A stretch of 64,000 nt of DNA from Loripinus fragilis (lineage: Eukaryota > Mollusca > Bivalvia > Lucinida > Lucinidae), in assembly GCA_964019695.1 (NCBI GenBank), contig OZ026524.1, forward strand, positions 31,741,664-31,805,663. The letters are read 5' to 3'. Within the stretch, counting starts at the first letter, position 1. The number at the start of each line of letters is the position of its first letter. Below the pieces are notes generated by a model. It did no database searches and was not told the origin of the DNA. It was given only the letters and a program-made list of their open reading frames with translations. The position numbers and the translations under genes are program-made. This document shows, piece by piece, positions 11,101 through 23,714 of the stretch.

Positions 11101-14100
11101 TTTTCTATTGATGTTCCTAGACTGTCCGTTAGTGAAGCTAGATTGTCTATCAATGTAGCTACACTGTCTATTAGTTTTCTTATACTGTCTGTTTGAGTAG
11201 CTACACTGTCTATTAGTGTTCATATACTGTCTGTTAGTGTAGCTAGACTGTCTATCAGTGTAGCTAAACTGTCTAATAGTGTTCCTAGACTGTCAACTAG
11301 TGTAGCTAGACTGTCTATTAGTGTAGCTACACTGTCTAATAGTGTTCCTAGACTGTCTATTAGTGTAGCTAGATTGTGTATCAATGTAGCTACACTGTCT
11401 ATTAGTTTTCATAGACGGTCTGTTAGTGTAGCTACATTGTCTATTTATGTTCCTAAACTGTCCGTTAGTGTAGCTAGATTGTCTATCAATGTAGCTACAC
11501 TGTCTTTTAATTTTCTTATACTGTCTGTTAGAGTAGCTACACTGTCTATTAGTGTTCATATACTGTCTGTTCGTGTAGCTAGACTGTCTATTAGTGTAGC
11601 TACACTGTCTAATAGTGTTCATAGATTGTCTATTAGTGTAGCTACACTGTCTAATAGTGTTCCTAGACTGTCTATTAGTGTAGCTAGGCTGTCTATTAGT
11701 GTAGCTACACTGTCTAATAGTGTTCGTAGACTGTCTATTAGTGTAGCTAGACTGTCTATTAGAGTAGCTACACTGTCTAATAGTGTTCCTAGACTGTCTA
11801 TTAGTGTAGCTACACTGTCTAATAGTGTTCCTAGACTGTCTGTTAGCGTAACTAGATTGTTTATCAATGTAGCTACACTGTGTATTTGTTTTCATAGACG
11901 GTCTATTAGAGAAGCTACACTGTCTAATAGTGTTCCTAGACTGTCTATTAGTGTAGCTAGACTGTCTACTAGTGTAGCTACACTGTCTCATAGTGTTCCT
12001 AGACTGTCTATTAGTGTAGCTAGACTGTCTATTAGAGTAGCTACACTGTCTAATAGTGTTCCTAGACTGTCTATTAGTGTAGCTAGATTGTCTATTAGTG
12101 TAGCTACACTGTCTATTAGTGTTCATTGACTGTCTGTTAGTGTAGCTAGACTGTCTATTAGTGTAGCTACACTGTCTTATAGTGTTCCTAGACTGTCTAC
12201 TAGTGTAGCTAGACTGTCTATTAGTGTTCCTAGACTGTCTACTAGTGTAGCTAGACTGTCTATTAGTGTAGCTACACTGTCTAAAAGTGTTCCTAGACTG
12301 TCTATTAGTGTAGCTAGATTGTGTATCAATATAGCTACACTGTCTATTAGTTCTCATAGACGGTCTGTTAGTGTAGATAGACTGTCTACTAGTGTAGCTA
12401 CATTGTCTATTTATGTTCCTAGACTGTCCGTTAGTGTAGCTAGATTGTCTATCAATGTAGCTACACTGTCTATTAATTTTCTTATACTGTCTGTTAGAGT
12501 AGCTACACTGTCTATTAGTGTTCATATACTGTCTGTTCGTGTAGCTAGACTGTCTATTAGTGTAGCTACACTGTCAAATAGTGTTCCTAGACTGTCTATT
12601 AGTGTAGCTAGACTGTCTATTAGTGTACCTACACTGTCAAAAAGTGTTCCTAGACTGTCTATTAGTGTAGCTAGATTGTGTATCAATATAGCTACACTGT
12701 CTATTAGTTTTCCTATACTGTATGTTAGTGTAGCTAGACTGTCTACTAGTGTAGCTACATTGTCTATTGATGTTTCTAGACTGTCCGTTAGTGTAGCTAG
12801 ATTGTCTATCAATGTAGCTACACTGTCTATAAGTTTTTTATACTGTCTGTTAGAGTAGCTACACTGTCTATTTGTTTTCATCGACGGTCTATTAGTTAGC
12901 CACACTGTCTATTAGAGTTTATAGCCTATCTGTTAGTGTAGCTAGACTGTCTATTAGTGTAGCTACACTGTCTAATAGTGTTCCTAGACTGTCTATTAGT
13001 GTAGCTAGACTGTCTACTAGTGTAGCTACACTGTCTTATAGTGTTCCTAGACTGTCTATTAGTGTAGCTAGACTGTCTATTAGTGTAGCTACACTGTCTA
13101 ATAGTGTTCCTAGACTTTCTATTAGTGTAGCTAGACTGTCTATTAGAGTAGCTACACTGTCTAATAGTGTTCCTAGACTGTCTATTAGTGTAGCTACACT
13201 GTCGAATAGTGTTCCTAGACTGTCTGTTAGCGTAACTAGATTGTTTATCAATGTAGCTACACTGTCTATTTGTTTTCATAGACGGACTATTAGAGAAGCT
13301 ACACTGTCTATAAGTGTTCATAGACTGTCTGTTAGTGTAGCTAGACTGTCTATTAATGTAGCTACACTGTCTTATAGTGTTCCTAAACTGTCTATTAGTG
13401 TAGCTAGATTGTCTATTAGTGTAGCTACACTGTCTTATAGTGTTCCTAGACTGTCTATTAGTGTAGCTAGACTGTCTATTAGTGTAGCTACACTGTCTAT
13501 TAGTGTTCAGAGACTGTCTGTTAGTGTAGCTAGACTGTCTATTAGTGTAGCTACACTGTCGAATAGTGTTCCTACACTGTCAATTAGTGTAGCTAGATTG
13601 TCTATCAATATAGCTACACTGTCTATTAGTTTTCCTATACTGTATGGTAGAGTAGCTACACTGTCTATTAGTGTTCATATACTGTCTTTTAGTGTAGCTA
13701 GACTGTCCATCAGTGTAGCTACACTGTCTTCTAGTGTTCCTAGACTGTCTATTAGTGTAGCTAGATTGTGTATCAATATAGCTACACTGTCTATTAGTTT
13801 TCCTATACTGTATGTTAGTGTAGCTAGACTGTCTACTAGTGTAGCTACATTGTCTATTGATGTTCCTAGACTGTCCGTTAGTGAAGCTAGATTGTCTATC
13901 AATATAGCTACACTGTCTATTAGTTTTCTTATACTGTCTGTTAGAGTAGCTACACTGTCTATTAGTGTTCATATACTGTCTTTTTGTGTAGCTAGACTGT
14001 CCATCAGTGTAGCTACACTGTCTACTAGTGTTCCTAGACTGTCTTTTAGTGTAGCTAGATTTTCTATTAGTGTAGCCAGACTCTCTAATAGTGTTCCTAG

Positions 14101-15658
14101 ACTGTCTACTAGTGTAGCTAGACTGTCTATTAGTGTAGCTACACTGTCTAATAGTGTTCCTAGACTGTCTATTAGTGTAGCTAGATTGTGTATCAATATA
14201 GCTACACTGTCTATTAGTTTTCATAGACGGTCTGTTAGTGTAGCTAGACTGTCTACTAGTGTAGCTACATTGTCTATTGATGTTCCTAGACTGTCCGTTA
14301 GTGTAGCTAGATTGTCTATCAATGTAGCTAAACTGTCTTTTAATTTTCTTATACTGTCTGTTAGAGTAGCTACACTGACTATTACACTGTCTAATAGTGT
14401 TCCTAGACTGTCTATTAGTGTAGCTAGATTGTCTATCAATATAGCTACACTGTCGATTAGTTTTCCTATACTGTCTGTTAGTGTAGCAAGACTGTCTACT
14501 ACTGTAGCTACATTGTCTATTAGTGTTCCTAGACTGTCTTTTAGTGTAGATAGACTGTCTATTAGAGTAGCTAGATTGTCTATCAATATAGCTACACTAT
14601 CTATTAGTTTTCCTATACTGTATGTTAGTGTAGCTAGACTGTCTACTAGTGTAGCTATATTGTCTATTGATGTTCCTAGACTGTCCGTTAGTGTAGCTAG
14701 ATTGTCTATCAATGTAGCTACACTGTCTATTAGTTTTCTTATACTGTCTGTTAGAGTAGCTACACTGTCTATTTGTTTTCATCGACGGTCTAGTAGTTGG
14801 CAAAACTGTCTATTAGAGTTCATAGACTGTCTGTAAGTGTAGCTAGACTGTCTATTAGTGTAGCTACACTGTCTTTTGGTGTTCAAATACTGTCTGTTAG
14901 TGTAGCTAGACTGTCTATTAGTGTAGCTTCACTGTCTTATAGTGTTCCTAGACTGTCTTTTAGTGTAGCTAGAGTGTCTATTAGTGTAGCTACACTGTCT
15001 AATAGTGTTCATAGACTGTCTACTAGTGTAGCTAGACTGTCCATTAGAGTAGCTACACTGTCTAATAGTGTTCCTAGACTGTCTATTAGTGTAGCTAGAT
15101 TGTATATCAATATAGCTACACTGTCTACTAGTTTTCATAGACGGTCTGTTAGTGTAGCTAGACTGTCTTCTAGTGTAGTTACATTGTCTATTGATGTTCC
15201 TAGACTGTCCGTTAGTAAAGCTAGATTGTCTATCAATGAAGCTACACTGTCTATTAGTTTTCTTATACTGTCTGTTAGAGTAGCTAGACTGTCTATCAGT
15301 GTAGCTAGATTGTCTATTAGTGTAGCTACACTGTCTAATAGTGTTCCTAGACTGTCTATTAGTGTAGCTACACTGTCTAATAGTGTTCGTAGACTGTCTA
15401 ATAGTGTAAATAGACTGTCTATTAGTGTAGCTACACTGTCTTATAGTGTTCCTAGACTGTCTATTAGTGTAGCTAGATTGTGTATCAATATAGCTACACT
15501 GTGTATTAGTTTTCATACACGGTCTGTTAGTGTAGCTACACTGTCTACTAGTGAAGCTACATTGTCTATTGATGTTCCTAGACTGTCCGTAAGTGTGACT
15601 AGATTGTCTATCAATGTAGCTACACTGTCATTTAACTTTCTTATACTGTCTGTAAGAG
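8117..15658 (+). repeat. Satellite array, 8.1-15.7 kb
   Basis: Continuous 21-bp monomers, with boundary monomers at 8117, 12882 and 14783. The first interval (4,765 bp) is unusually long and contains an 819-bp-period duplication. The next two intervals are 1,901 and 1,209 bp. The start (8117 to about 9050) is closely related to 1037 to about 2600, continuing the 7,080-bp duplication that includes the island, but with block gains and losses. The longest reverse-strand open frame in the window (8749-11223, 824 codons of a seven-residue repeat of the type SYTNRQS) lies here and is judged a repeat artefact. No gene is seen. Confidence 0.95.
9899..11334 (+). repeat. Tandem duplication with 819-bp period
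   Basis: Positions 9899-10515 match 10718-11334 at an offset of 819 bp, exactly 39 monomers. Shared private markers include an ACACCGTCTAATAGTGTCCC variant, a TTTTTATAGACGG variant, and CTGTCTGTTTGAGTAG, whose in-frame TGA ends the forward open frame in both copies. A third TTTGAGTAG marker near 10710 lies in the spacer between copies. Few differences are visible, for example ACATTGTCT versus ACATTTTCT. Confidence 0.8.
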
Positions 15659-18020
15659 TAGCTACACTGTCTATTAGTGTTCATATACTGTCTTTTCGTG
15701 TAGCCAGACTGTCTATGAGTGTAGCTACACTGTCTAATAATGCTCCAAGACTGTCTATTAGTGTAGCTAGATTGTCTATCAATATAGCTACACTGTCTAT
15801 TAGTTTTCCTATACTGTCTACTAGTGTAGCTAGACTGTCTACTAGTGTAGCTACATTGTCTATTAGTGTTCCTAGACTGTCTAATAGTGTAGCTAGACTG
15901 TCTGTTAGAGTAGCTAGATTGTCTATCAATACTGTCTATTAGTTTTCTTATACTGTCTGTTAGAGTAGCTACACTGTCTATTTGTTTTCATCGACGGTCT
16001 ATTATTTAGCTACACTGTCTATTAGAGTTCATAGACTGTCTGTTAGTGTAGCTAGACTGTCTATTAGTGTAGCTACACTGTCTAATATTGTTCCTAGACT
16101 GTCTATTAGTGTAGCTAGACTGTTTACTAGTGTAGCTACACTGTCTTATAGTGTTCCTAGACTGTCTATTAGTGTAGCTAGACTGTCTATTAGTGTAGCT
16201 ACACTGTCTAATAGTGTTCCTAGACTGTCTATTAGTGTAGCTAGACTGTCTATTAGAGTAGCTACACTGTCTAATAGTGTTCCTAGACTGTCTATTAGTG
16301 TAGCTACACTGTCTAATAGTTTTCCTAGACTGTTTGTTTGCGTTACTAAATTGTCTATCAATGTAGCTACACTGTCTATTTGTTTTCATAGACGGTCTGT
16401 TAGTGTAGCTAGATTGTCTATTAGTGTAGCTACACTGTCTTATAGTGTTCCTAGACTGTCTATTAGTGTAGCTAGACTGTCTATAAGTGTAGCTACACTG
16501 TCTATTGGTGTTCATAGACTGTGTGTTAGTGTAGCTAGATTGTCTATCAATATAGCTACACTGTCTATTATTTTCGTAGACGGTCTGTTAGTGTAGCTAC
16601 ACTGTCTACTTTTGTAGCTACATTGTCTATTGATGTTCCAAGACTGTCCGTTAGTGAAGCTAGATTGTCTATCAATGTAGTTACACTGTTTATTAGTTTT
16701 CTTATACTGTCTGTTAGAGTAGCTTCACTGTCTTTTAGCGTTCATGTACTGTCTGTTAGTGCAGCTAGACTGTCTATCAGTGTAGCTACACTGTCTAATA
16801 GTGTTCCTACACTGTCTATTAGTGTAGCTAGATTGTATATTAGTGTAGCTACACTGTCTAATAGTGTTCTTAGACTGTCTATTAGTGTAGCTAGACTGTC
16901 TATTAGTGTAGCTACACTGTCTAATAGTGTTCCTAGACTGTCTACTAGTGTAGCTAGACTGTCCATTAGTGTAACTACACTGTCTAATAGTGTTCCTAGA
17001 CTTTCTATAAGTGCAGCTAAATTGTGTATCAATATAGCTACACTGTCTATTAGTTTTCATAGACGGTCTGTTAGTGGAGCTTCAATGTCTACTAGTGTAG
17101 CTGCATTGTCTATTGATGTTCCTAGACTGTCCGTTATTGTAGCTAGATTGTCTATCAATGTAGCTGAACTGTCTTTTAATTTTCTTATACTGTCTGTTAG
17201 AGTAGCTACACTGTCTATTAGTGTTCATATACTGTCTGTTCGTGTAGCTAGACTATCTATTAGTGTAGCTTCACTGTCTAATAGTGTTCCTACACTGTCT
17301 ATTAGTGTAGCTAGATTGTCTATCAATATATCTACACTGTCTATTAGTTTTCCTATACTGTCTGTTAGTGTAGCTAGACTGTCTACTAGTGTAGCTACAT
17401 TGTCTATTAGTGTTCCTAGACTGTCTATTACTGTAGCTAGACTGTCTATTAGAGTAGCTAGAGTGTATATCAATATAGCTACACTGTCTATTAGTTTTCC
17501 TATACTGTAAGTTAGTGTAATTAGACTGTCTACTAGTGTAGCTACATTGTCTATTGATGTTCCTAGACTGTCCCTTAGTGTAGCTAGATTGTCTATCAAT
17601 GTAGCTACACTGTCTATTAGTTTTCTTATACTGTCTGTTAGAGTAGCTACACTGTCTATTTGTTTTCATCGACGGTCTATTAGTTAGCTAAACTGTCTTT
17701 TAAAGTTCATAGACTGTCTGTTAGTGTAGCTAGACTGTCTATTAGTGTAGCTACACTGTCTAATAGTGTTCCTAGACTGTCTATTACTGTAGCTAGACTG
17801 TCTACTAGTGTAGCAACACTGTCTTATAGTGTTCCTAGACTGTCTATTAGTGTAGCTAGACTGTCTATTAGAGTAGCTACACTGTCTAATAGTGTTAGTA
17901 GACTGTCTATTAGTGTAGCTACACTGTCTAATAGTGTTCCTAGACTGTCTATTAGTGTAGCTAGACTGTCTATTAGAGTAGCTACACTGTCTAATAATGT
18001 TCCTAGACTGTCTATTAGTG
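15659..18020 (+). repeat. 2,362-bp duplication, copy 1
   Basis: This segment is repeated directly and immediately at 18021-20382. It contains boundary monomers at 15992 and 17670. Diagnostic private variants shared with copy 2 are AATAATGCTCCAAGAC near 15737, ATTATTTAGC at the 15992 boundary, TTTGCGTTACTAAATTG near 16340, and the tail CTAAACTGTCTTTTAAAG near 17690. I noticed only three substitutions over the unit. 2,362 is not a multiple of 21, so the breakpoints joined different monomer phases or the unit contains length-variant monomers. Confidence 0.9.
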
Positions 18021-20382
18021 TAGCTACACTGTCTATTAGTGTTCATATACTGTCTTTTCGTGTAGCCAGACTGTCTATGAGTGTAGCTACACTGTCTAAT
18101 AATGCTCCAAGACTGTCTATTAGTGTAGCTAGATTGTCTATCAATATAGCTACACTGTCTATTAGTTTTCCTATACTGTCTACTAGTGTAGCTAGACTGT
18201 CTACTAGTGTAGCTACATTGTCTATTAGTGTTCCTAGACTGTCTAATAGTGTAGCTAGACTGTCTGTTAGAGTAGCTAGATTGTCTATCAATACTGTCTA
18301 TTAGTTTTCTTATACTGTCTGTTAGAGTAGCTACACTGTCTATTTGTTTTCATCGACGGTCTATTATTTAGCTACACTGTCTATTAGAGTTCATAGACTG
18401 TCTGTTAGTGTAGCTAGACTGTCTATTAGTGTAGCTACACTGTCTAATATTGTTCCTAGACTGTCTATTAGTGTAGCTAGACTGTTTACTAGTGTAGCTA
18501 CACTGTCTTATAGTGTTCCTAGACTGTCTATTAGTGTAGCTAGACTGTCTATTAGTGTAGCTACACTGTCTAATAGTGTTCCTAGACTGTCTATTAGTGT
18601 AGCTAGACTGTCTATTAGAGTAGCTACACTGTCTAATAGTGTTCCTAGACTGTCTATTAGTGTAGCTACACTGTCTAATAGTTTTCCTAGACTGTTTGTT
18701 TGCGTTACTAAATTGTCTATCAATGTAGCTACACTGTCTATTTGTTTTCATAGACGGTCTGTTAGTGTAGCTAGATTGTCTATTAGTGTAGCTACACTGT
18801 CTTATAGTGTTCCTAGACTGTCTATTAGTGTAGCTAGACTGTCTATAAGTGTAGCTACACTGTCTATTGGTGTTCATAGACTGTGTGTTAGTGTAGCTAG
18901 ATTGTCTATCAATATAGCTACACTGTCTATTATTTTCGTAGACGGTCTGTTAGTGTAGCTACACTGTCTACTTTTGTAGCTACATTGTCTATTGATGTTC
19001 CAAGACTGTCCGTTAGTGAAGCTAGATTGTCTATCAATGTAGTTACACTGTTTATTAGTTTTCTTATACTGTCTGTTAGAGTAGCTTCACTGTCTTTTAG
19101 CGTTCATGTACTGTCTGTTAGTGCAGCTAGACTGTCTATCAGTGTAGCTACACTGTCTAATAGTGTTCCTACACTGTCTATTAGTGTAGCTAGATTGTAT
19201 ATTAGTGTAGCTACACTGTCTAATAGTGTTCTTAGACTGTCTATTAGTGTAGCTAGACTGTCTATTAGTGTAGCTACACTGTCTAATAGTGTTCCTAGAC
19301 TGTCTACTAGTGTAGCTAGACTGTCCATTAGTGTAACTACACTGTCTAATAGTGTTCCTAGACTTTCTATAAGTGCAGCTAAATTGTGTATCAATATAGC
19401 TACACTGTCTATTAGTTTTCATAGACGGTCTGTTAGTGGAGCTTCAATGTCTACTAGTGTAGCTGCATTGTCTATTGATGTTCCTAGACTGTCCGTTATT
19501 GTAGCTAGATTGTCTATCAATGTAGCTGAACTGTCTTTTAATTTTCTTATACTGTCTGTTAGAGTAGCTACACTGTCTATTAGTGTTCATATACTGTCTG
19601 TTAGTGTAGCTAGACTATCTATTAGTGTAGCTTCACTGTCTAATAGTGTTCCTACACTGTCTATTAGTGTAGCTAGATTGTCTATCAATATATCTACACT
19701 GTCAATTAGCTTTCCTATACTGTCTGTTAGTGTAGCTAGACTGTCTACTAGTGTAGCTACATTGTCTATTAGTGTTCCTAGACTGTCTATTACTGTAGCT
19801 AGACTGTCTATTAGAGTAGCTAGAGTGTATATCAATATAGCTACACTGTCTATTAGTTTTCCTATACTGTAAGTTAGTGTAATTAGACTGTCTACTAGTG
19901 TAGCTACATTGTCTATTGATGTTCCTAGACTGTCCCTTAGTGTAGCTAGATTGTCTATCAATGTAGCTACACTGTCTATTAGTTTTCTTATACTGTCTGT
20001 TAGAGTAGCTACACTGTCTATTTGTTTTCATCGACGGTCTATTAGTTAGCTAAACTGTCTTTTAAAGTTCATAGACTGTCTGTTAGTGTAGCTAGACTGT
20101 CTATTAGTGTAGCTACACTGTCTAATAGTGTTCCTAGACTGTCTATTACTGTAGCTAGACTGTCTACTAGTGTAGCAACACTGTCTTATAGTGTTCCTAG
20201 ACTGTCTATTAGTGTAGCTAGACTGTCTATTAGAGTAGCTACACTGTCTAATAGTGTTAGTAGACTGTCTATTAGTGTAGCTACACTGTCTAATAGTGTT
20301 CCTAGACTGTCTATTAGTGTAGCTAGACTGTCTATTAGAGTAGCTACACTGTCTAATAATGTTCCTAGACTGTCTATTAGTG
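18021..20382 (+). repeat. 2,362-bp duplication, copy 2
   Basis: Second copy of 15659-18020, with boundary monomers at 18354 and 20032. The new junction is at 18021, where a GTGTAGCTACACTGTCTATTAG monomer leads into the copy start. The sequence after 20382 continues the original path, as expected for a simple tandem duplication. Differences from copy 1 are CTGTTAGTG (copy 1 CTGTTCGTG) near 19604 and CAATTAGCTTTCC (copy 1 CTATTAGTTTTCC) near 19705. Confidence 0.9.
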
Positions 20383-21091
20383 TAGCTACACTGTCTAATA
20401 GTGTTCCTAGACTGTCTGTTGGCGTAACTAGATTGTTTATCAATGTAGCTACACTGTCTATTTGTTTTCATAGACGGTCTATTAGAGAAGCTACACTGTC
20501 TACTAGTGTTCATAGACTGTCTGTTAGTGTAGCTAGACTGCCTATTTATGTAGCTAGATTGTCTATTAGTGTAGCTACACTGTCTTATAGTGATCCGAGA
20601 CTGTCTATTAGTGTAGCTAGACTGTCTATTAGTGTAGCTACACTGTCTATTTGTGTTCATAGACTGTCTGTTAGGGTAGCTAGACTGTCTATTAGTGTAG
20701 CTACACTGTCTTATAGTGTTCCAAGACTGTCTATTAGTGTAGCTAGACTGTCTATTAGTGTAGCTACACTGTCTAATAGTGTTCCTAGACTGTCTACTAG
20801 TGTAGCAAGACTGTCTATTAGAGTAGCTACACTGTCTAATAGTGTTCCTAGACTGTCTATTAGTGTAGATAGATTGTCTATTAGTATAGCTACACTGTCT
20901 ATTAGTTTTCATAGACGGTCTGTTAGTGTAGCTAGACTGTCTACTAGTGTAGCTAAATTGTCTATTGATGTTCCTAGACTGTCCGTTAGTGAAGCTAGAT
21001 TGTCTATCAATGTAGCTACACTGTCTATTAGTTTTCTTATACTGTCTGTTAGAGTAGCTACACTGTCTATTAGTGTTCATATACTGTCTGT
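20383..21091 (+). repeat. Satellite array between the 2,362- and 2,623-bp duplications
   Basis: Ordinary monomers with one M2-type module (a GTTGGCGTAACTAG variant near 20420, followed by TTTATCAATG and CATAGACGGTCTATTAGAGAAG). It ends at a monomer that has lost 4 bp (CTGTTAGCTAGAC near 21088), a shared lineage marker found at seven places in the window. No gene is seen. Confidence 0.9.
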
Positions 21092-23714
21092 TAGCTAGAC
21101 TGTCTATCAGTGTAGCTACACTGTCTAATAGTGTTACTAGACTGTCTATTAGTGTAGCTAGATTTTCTATTAGTGTAGCTACACTGTCTAATAGTGTTCC
21201 TAGACTGTCTTTTAGTGTAGCTAGACTGTCTATTAGTGTAGCTACACTGTCTAATAGTGTTCTTAGACTGTCTACTAGTGTAGCTAGACTGTCGTTTAGT
21301 GTAGCTACACTGTCTAATAGTGTTCCTAGATTGTCTATTAGTGTAGCTACACTGTCTTATAGTGTTCCTAGACTGTCAATTAGTGTAGCTAGACTGTCTA
21401 TTAGTGTAGCTACACTGTCAAATAGTGTTCCTAGAATGTCTACTAGTGTAGCTAGACTGTCTATTAGTGTAGCTACACTGTCTATTAGTGTTCCTAGACT
21501 GTCTTTTAGTGTAGCTAGACTGTCTATTAGAGTAGCTAGATTGTCTATCAATATAGCTACACTGTCTATTAGTTTTCCTATACTGTATGTTAGTGTAGCT
21601 AGTCTGTCTACTAGTGTAGCTACATTGTCTATTGATGTTTCTAGACTGTCCGTTAGTGTAGCTAGATTGTCTATCAATGTAGCTACACTGTCTAAAAGTT
21701 TTTTTATACTGTCTGTTAGAGTAGCTACACTGTCTATTTGTTTTCATTGACGGTCTATTAGTTAGCTACACTGTCTATTAGAGTTCATAGACTGTCTGTA
21801 AGTGTAGCTAGACTGTCTATTAGTGTAGCTACACTGTCTAATAGTGTTCCTAGACTGTCTATTAGGGTAGCTAGACTGTGTACTAGTGTAGCTACACTGT
21901 CTTATAGTGTTCCTAGACTGTCTATTAGTGTAGCTAGACTGTCTATTAGTGTTCATAGACGGTCTGTTAGTGTAGCTAGACTGTCTATTAATGTAGCTAC
22001 ACTGTCTTATAGTGTTCCTAGACTGTCTATTAGTGTAGCTAGATTGTCAATTATTGTAGCTACACTGTCTTATAGTCTTCCTAGACTGTCTATTAGTGTA
22101 GCTAGACTGTCTATTAGTGTAGCTACACTGTCTATTTGTGTTCATAGACTGTCTGTTAGTGTAGCTAGACTGTCTATTAGTGTAGCTACACTGTCTAATA
22201 GTGTTCCTAGACTGTCAATTAGTGTAGCTAGATCGTCTATCAATATAGCTACACTGTCTATTAGTTTTCATAGACGGTATGTTAGTGTAGGTAGACTTTC
22301 TACTAGTGTAGCTACATTGTCTATTGATGTTCCTAGACTGTCCGTTAGTGAAGCTAGATTGTCTATCAATGTAGCTACACTGTCTATTAGTTTTCTTATA
22401 CTGTCTGTTAGAGTAGCTACACTGTCTATTAGTGTTCATATACTGTCTGTTAGTGTAGCTAGACTGTCTATAAGTGTAGCTTCACTGTCTAATAGTGTTC
22501 CTAGACTGTCTTTTAGTGTAGCTAGATTGTCTATTTGTGTTGCTACACTGTCTAATAGTGTTCCTAGACTGTCTACTAGTGTAGCTAGACTGTCTTTTAG
22601 TGTAGCTACACTGTCTAATAGTGTTCCTAGACTGTCTATTTGTGTAGCTAGATTGTGTATCAACATAGCTAGACTGTCTACTAGTGTAGCTACATTGTCT
22701 ATTGATGTTCCTAGACTGTCCGTTAGTGTAGCTAGATTGTCTATCAATGTAGCTACACTGTCTTTTAATTTTCTTATACTGTCTATTAGAGTAGCTGCAC
22801 TGTCTATTAGTGTTCATATACTGTCTGTTCGTGTAGCTAGACTGTCTATTAGTGTTCCTAGACTGTCTATTAGTGTAGCTAGACTGTCTATTAGAGTAGC
22901 TAGATTGTCTATCAATATAGCTACACTATATATTAGTTTTCCTATACTGTATGTTAGTGTAGCTAGACTGTCTACTAGTGTAGCTACATTGTCTAATGAT
23001 GTTCCTAGACTTTCCGTTAGTGTAGCTAGATTGTCTATCAATGTAGCTACACTGTCTATTAGTTTTCTTATACTGTCTGTTAGAGTAGCTACACTGTCTA
23101 TTTGTTTTCATCGACGGTCTATTAGTTAGCTAAACTGTCTATTAGAGTTCATAGACTGTCTGTTAGTGTAGCTAAACTGTCTATTAGTGTAGCTACACTG
23201 TCTAATAGTGTTCCTAGACTGTCTATTAGTGTAGCTACACTGTCTTATAGTGTTCCTAGACTGGGTATTAGTGTATCTAGACTGTCTACTAGTGTAGCTA
23301 CACTGTCTTATAGTGTTCCTAGACTGTCTATTAGTGTAGCTAGACTGTCTATTAGTGTAGCTACACTGTCTAATAGTGTTCATAGACTGTCTATTAGTGT
23401 AGCTAGACTGTCTATTAGAGTAGCTACACTGTCTAATAGTGTTCCTAGACTGTCTATTAGTGTAGCTACACTGTCTAATAGTGTTCCTATACTGTCTGTT
23501 AGCGTAACTAGATTGTTTATCAATGTAGCTACACTGTGTATTTGTTTTCATAGACGGTCTATTAGAGAAGCTACACTGTCTATTAGTGTTCATAGACTGT
23601 CTGTTAGTGTAGCTAGACTGTCTATCAATGTAGCTACACTGTCTTTTAATTTTCTTATACTGTCTGTTAGAGTAGCTACACTGTCTATTAGTGTTCATAT
23701 ACAGTCTGTTCGTG
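21092..23714 (+). repeat. 2,623-bp duplication, copy 1
   Basis: Repeated directly and immediately at 23715-26337. Boundary monomers lie at 21748 (a TGACGG variant) and 23112. Private variants shared with copy 2 include GTGTTACTAGACTG near 21130, ACTGGGTATTAG near 23262 and CTATACTGTCTGTTAGCG near 23485. About five or six substitutions separate the copies, roughly 0.2%. Confidence 0.9.
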
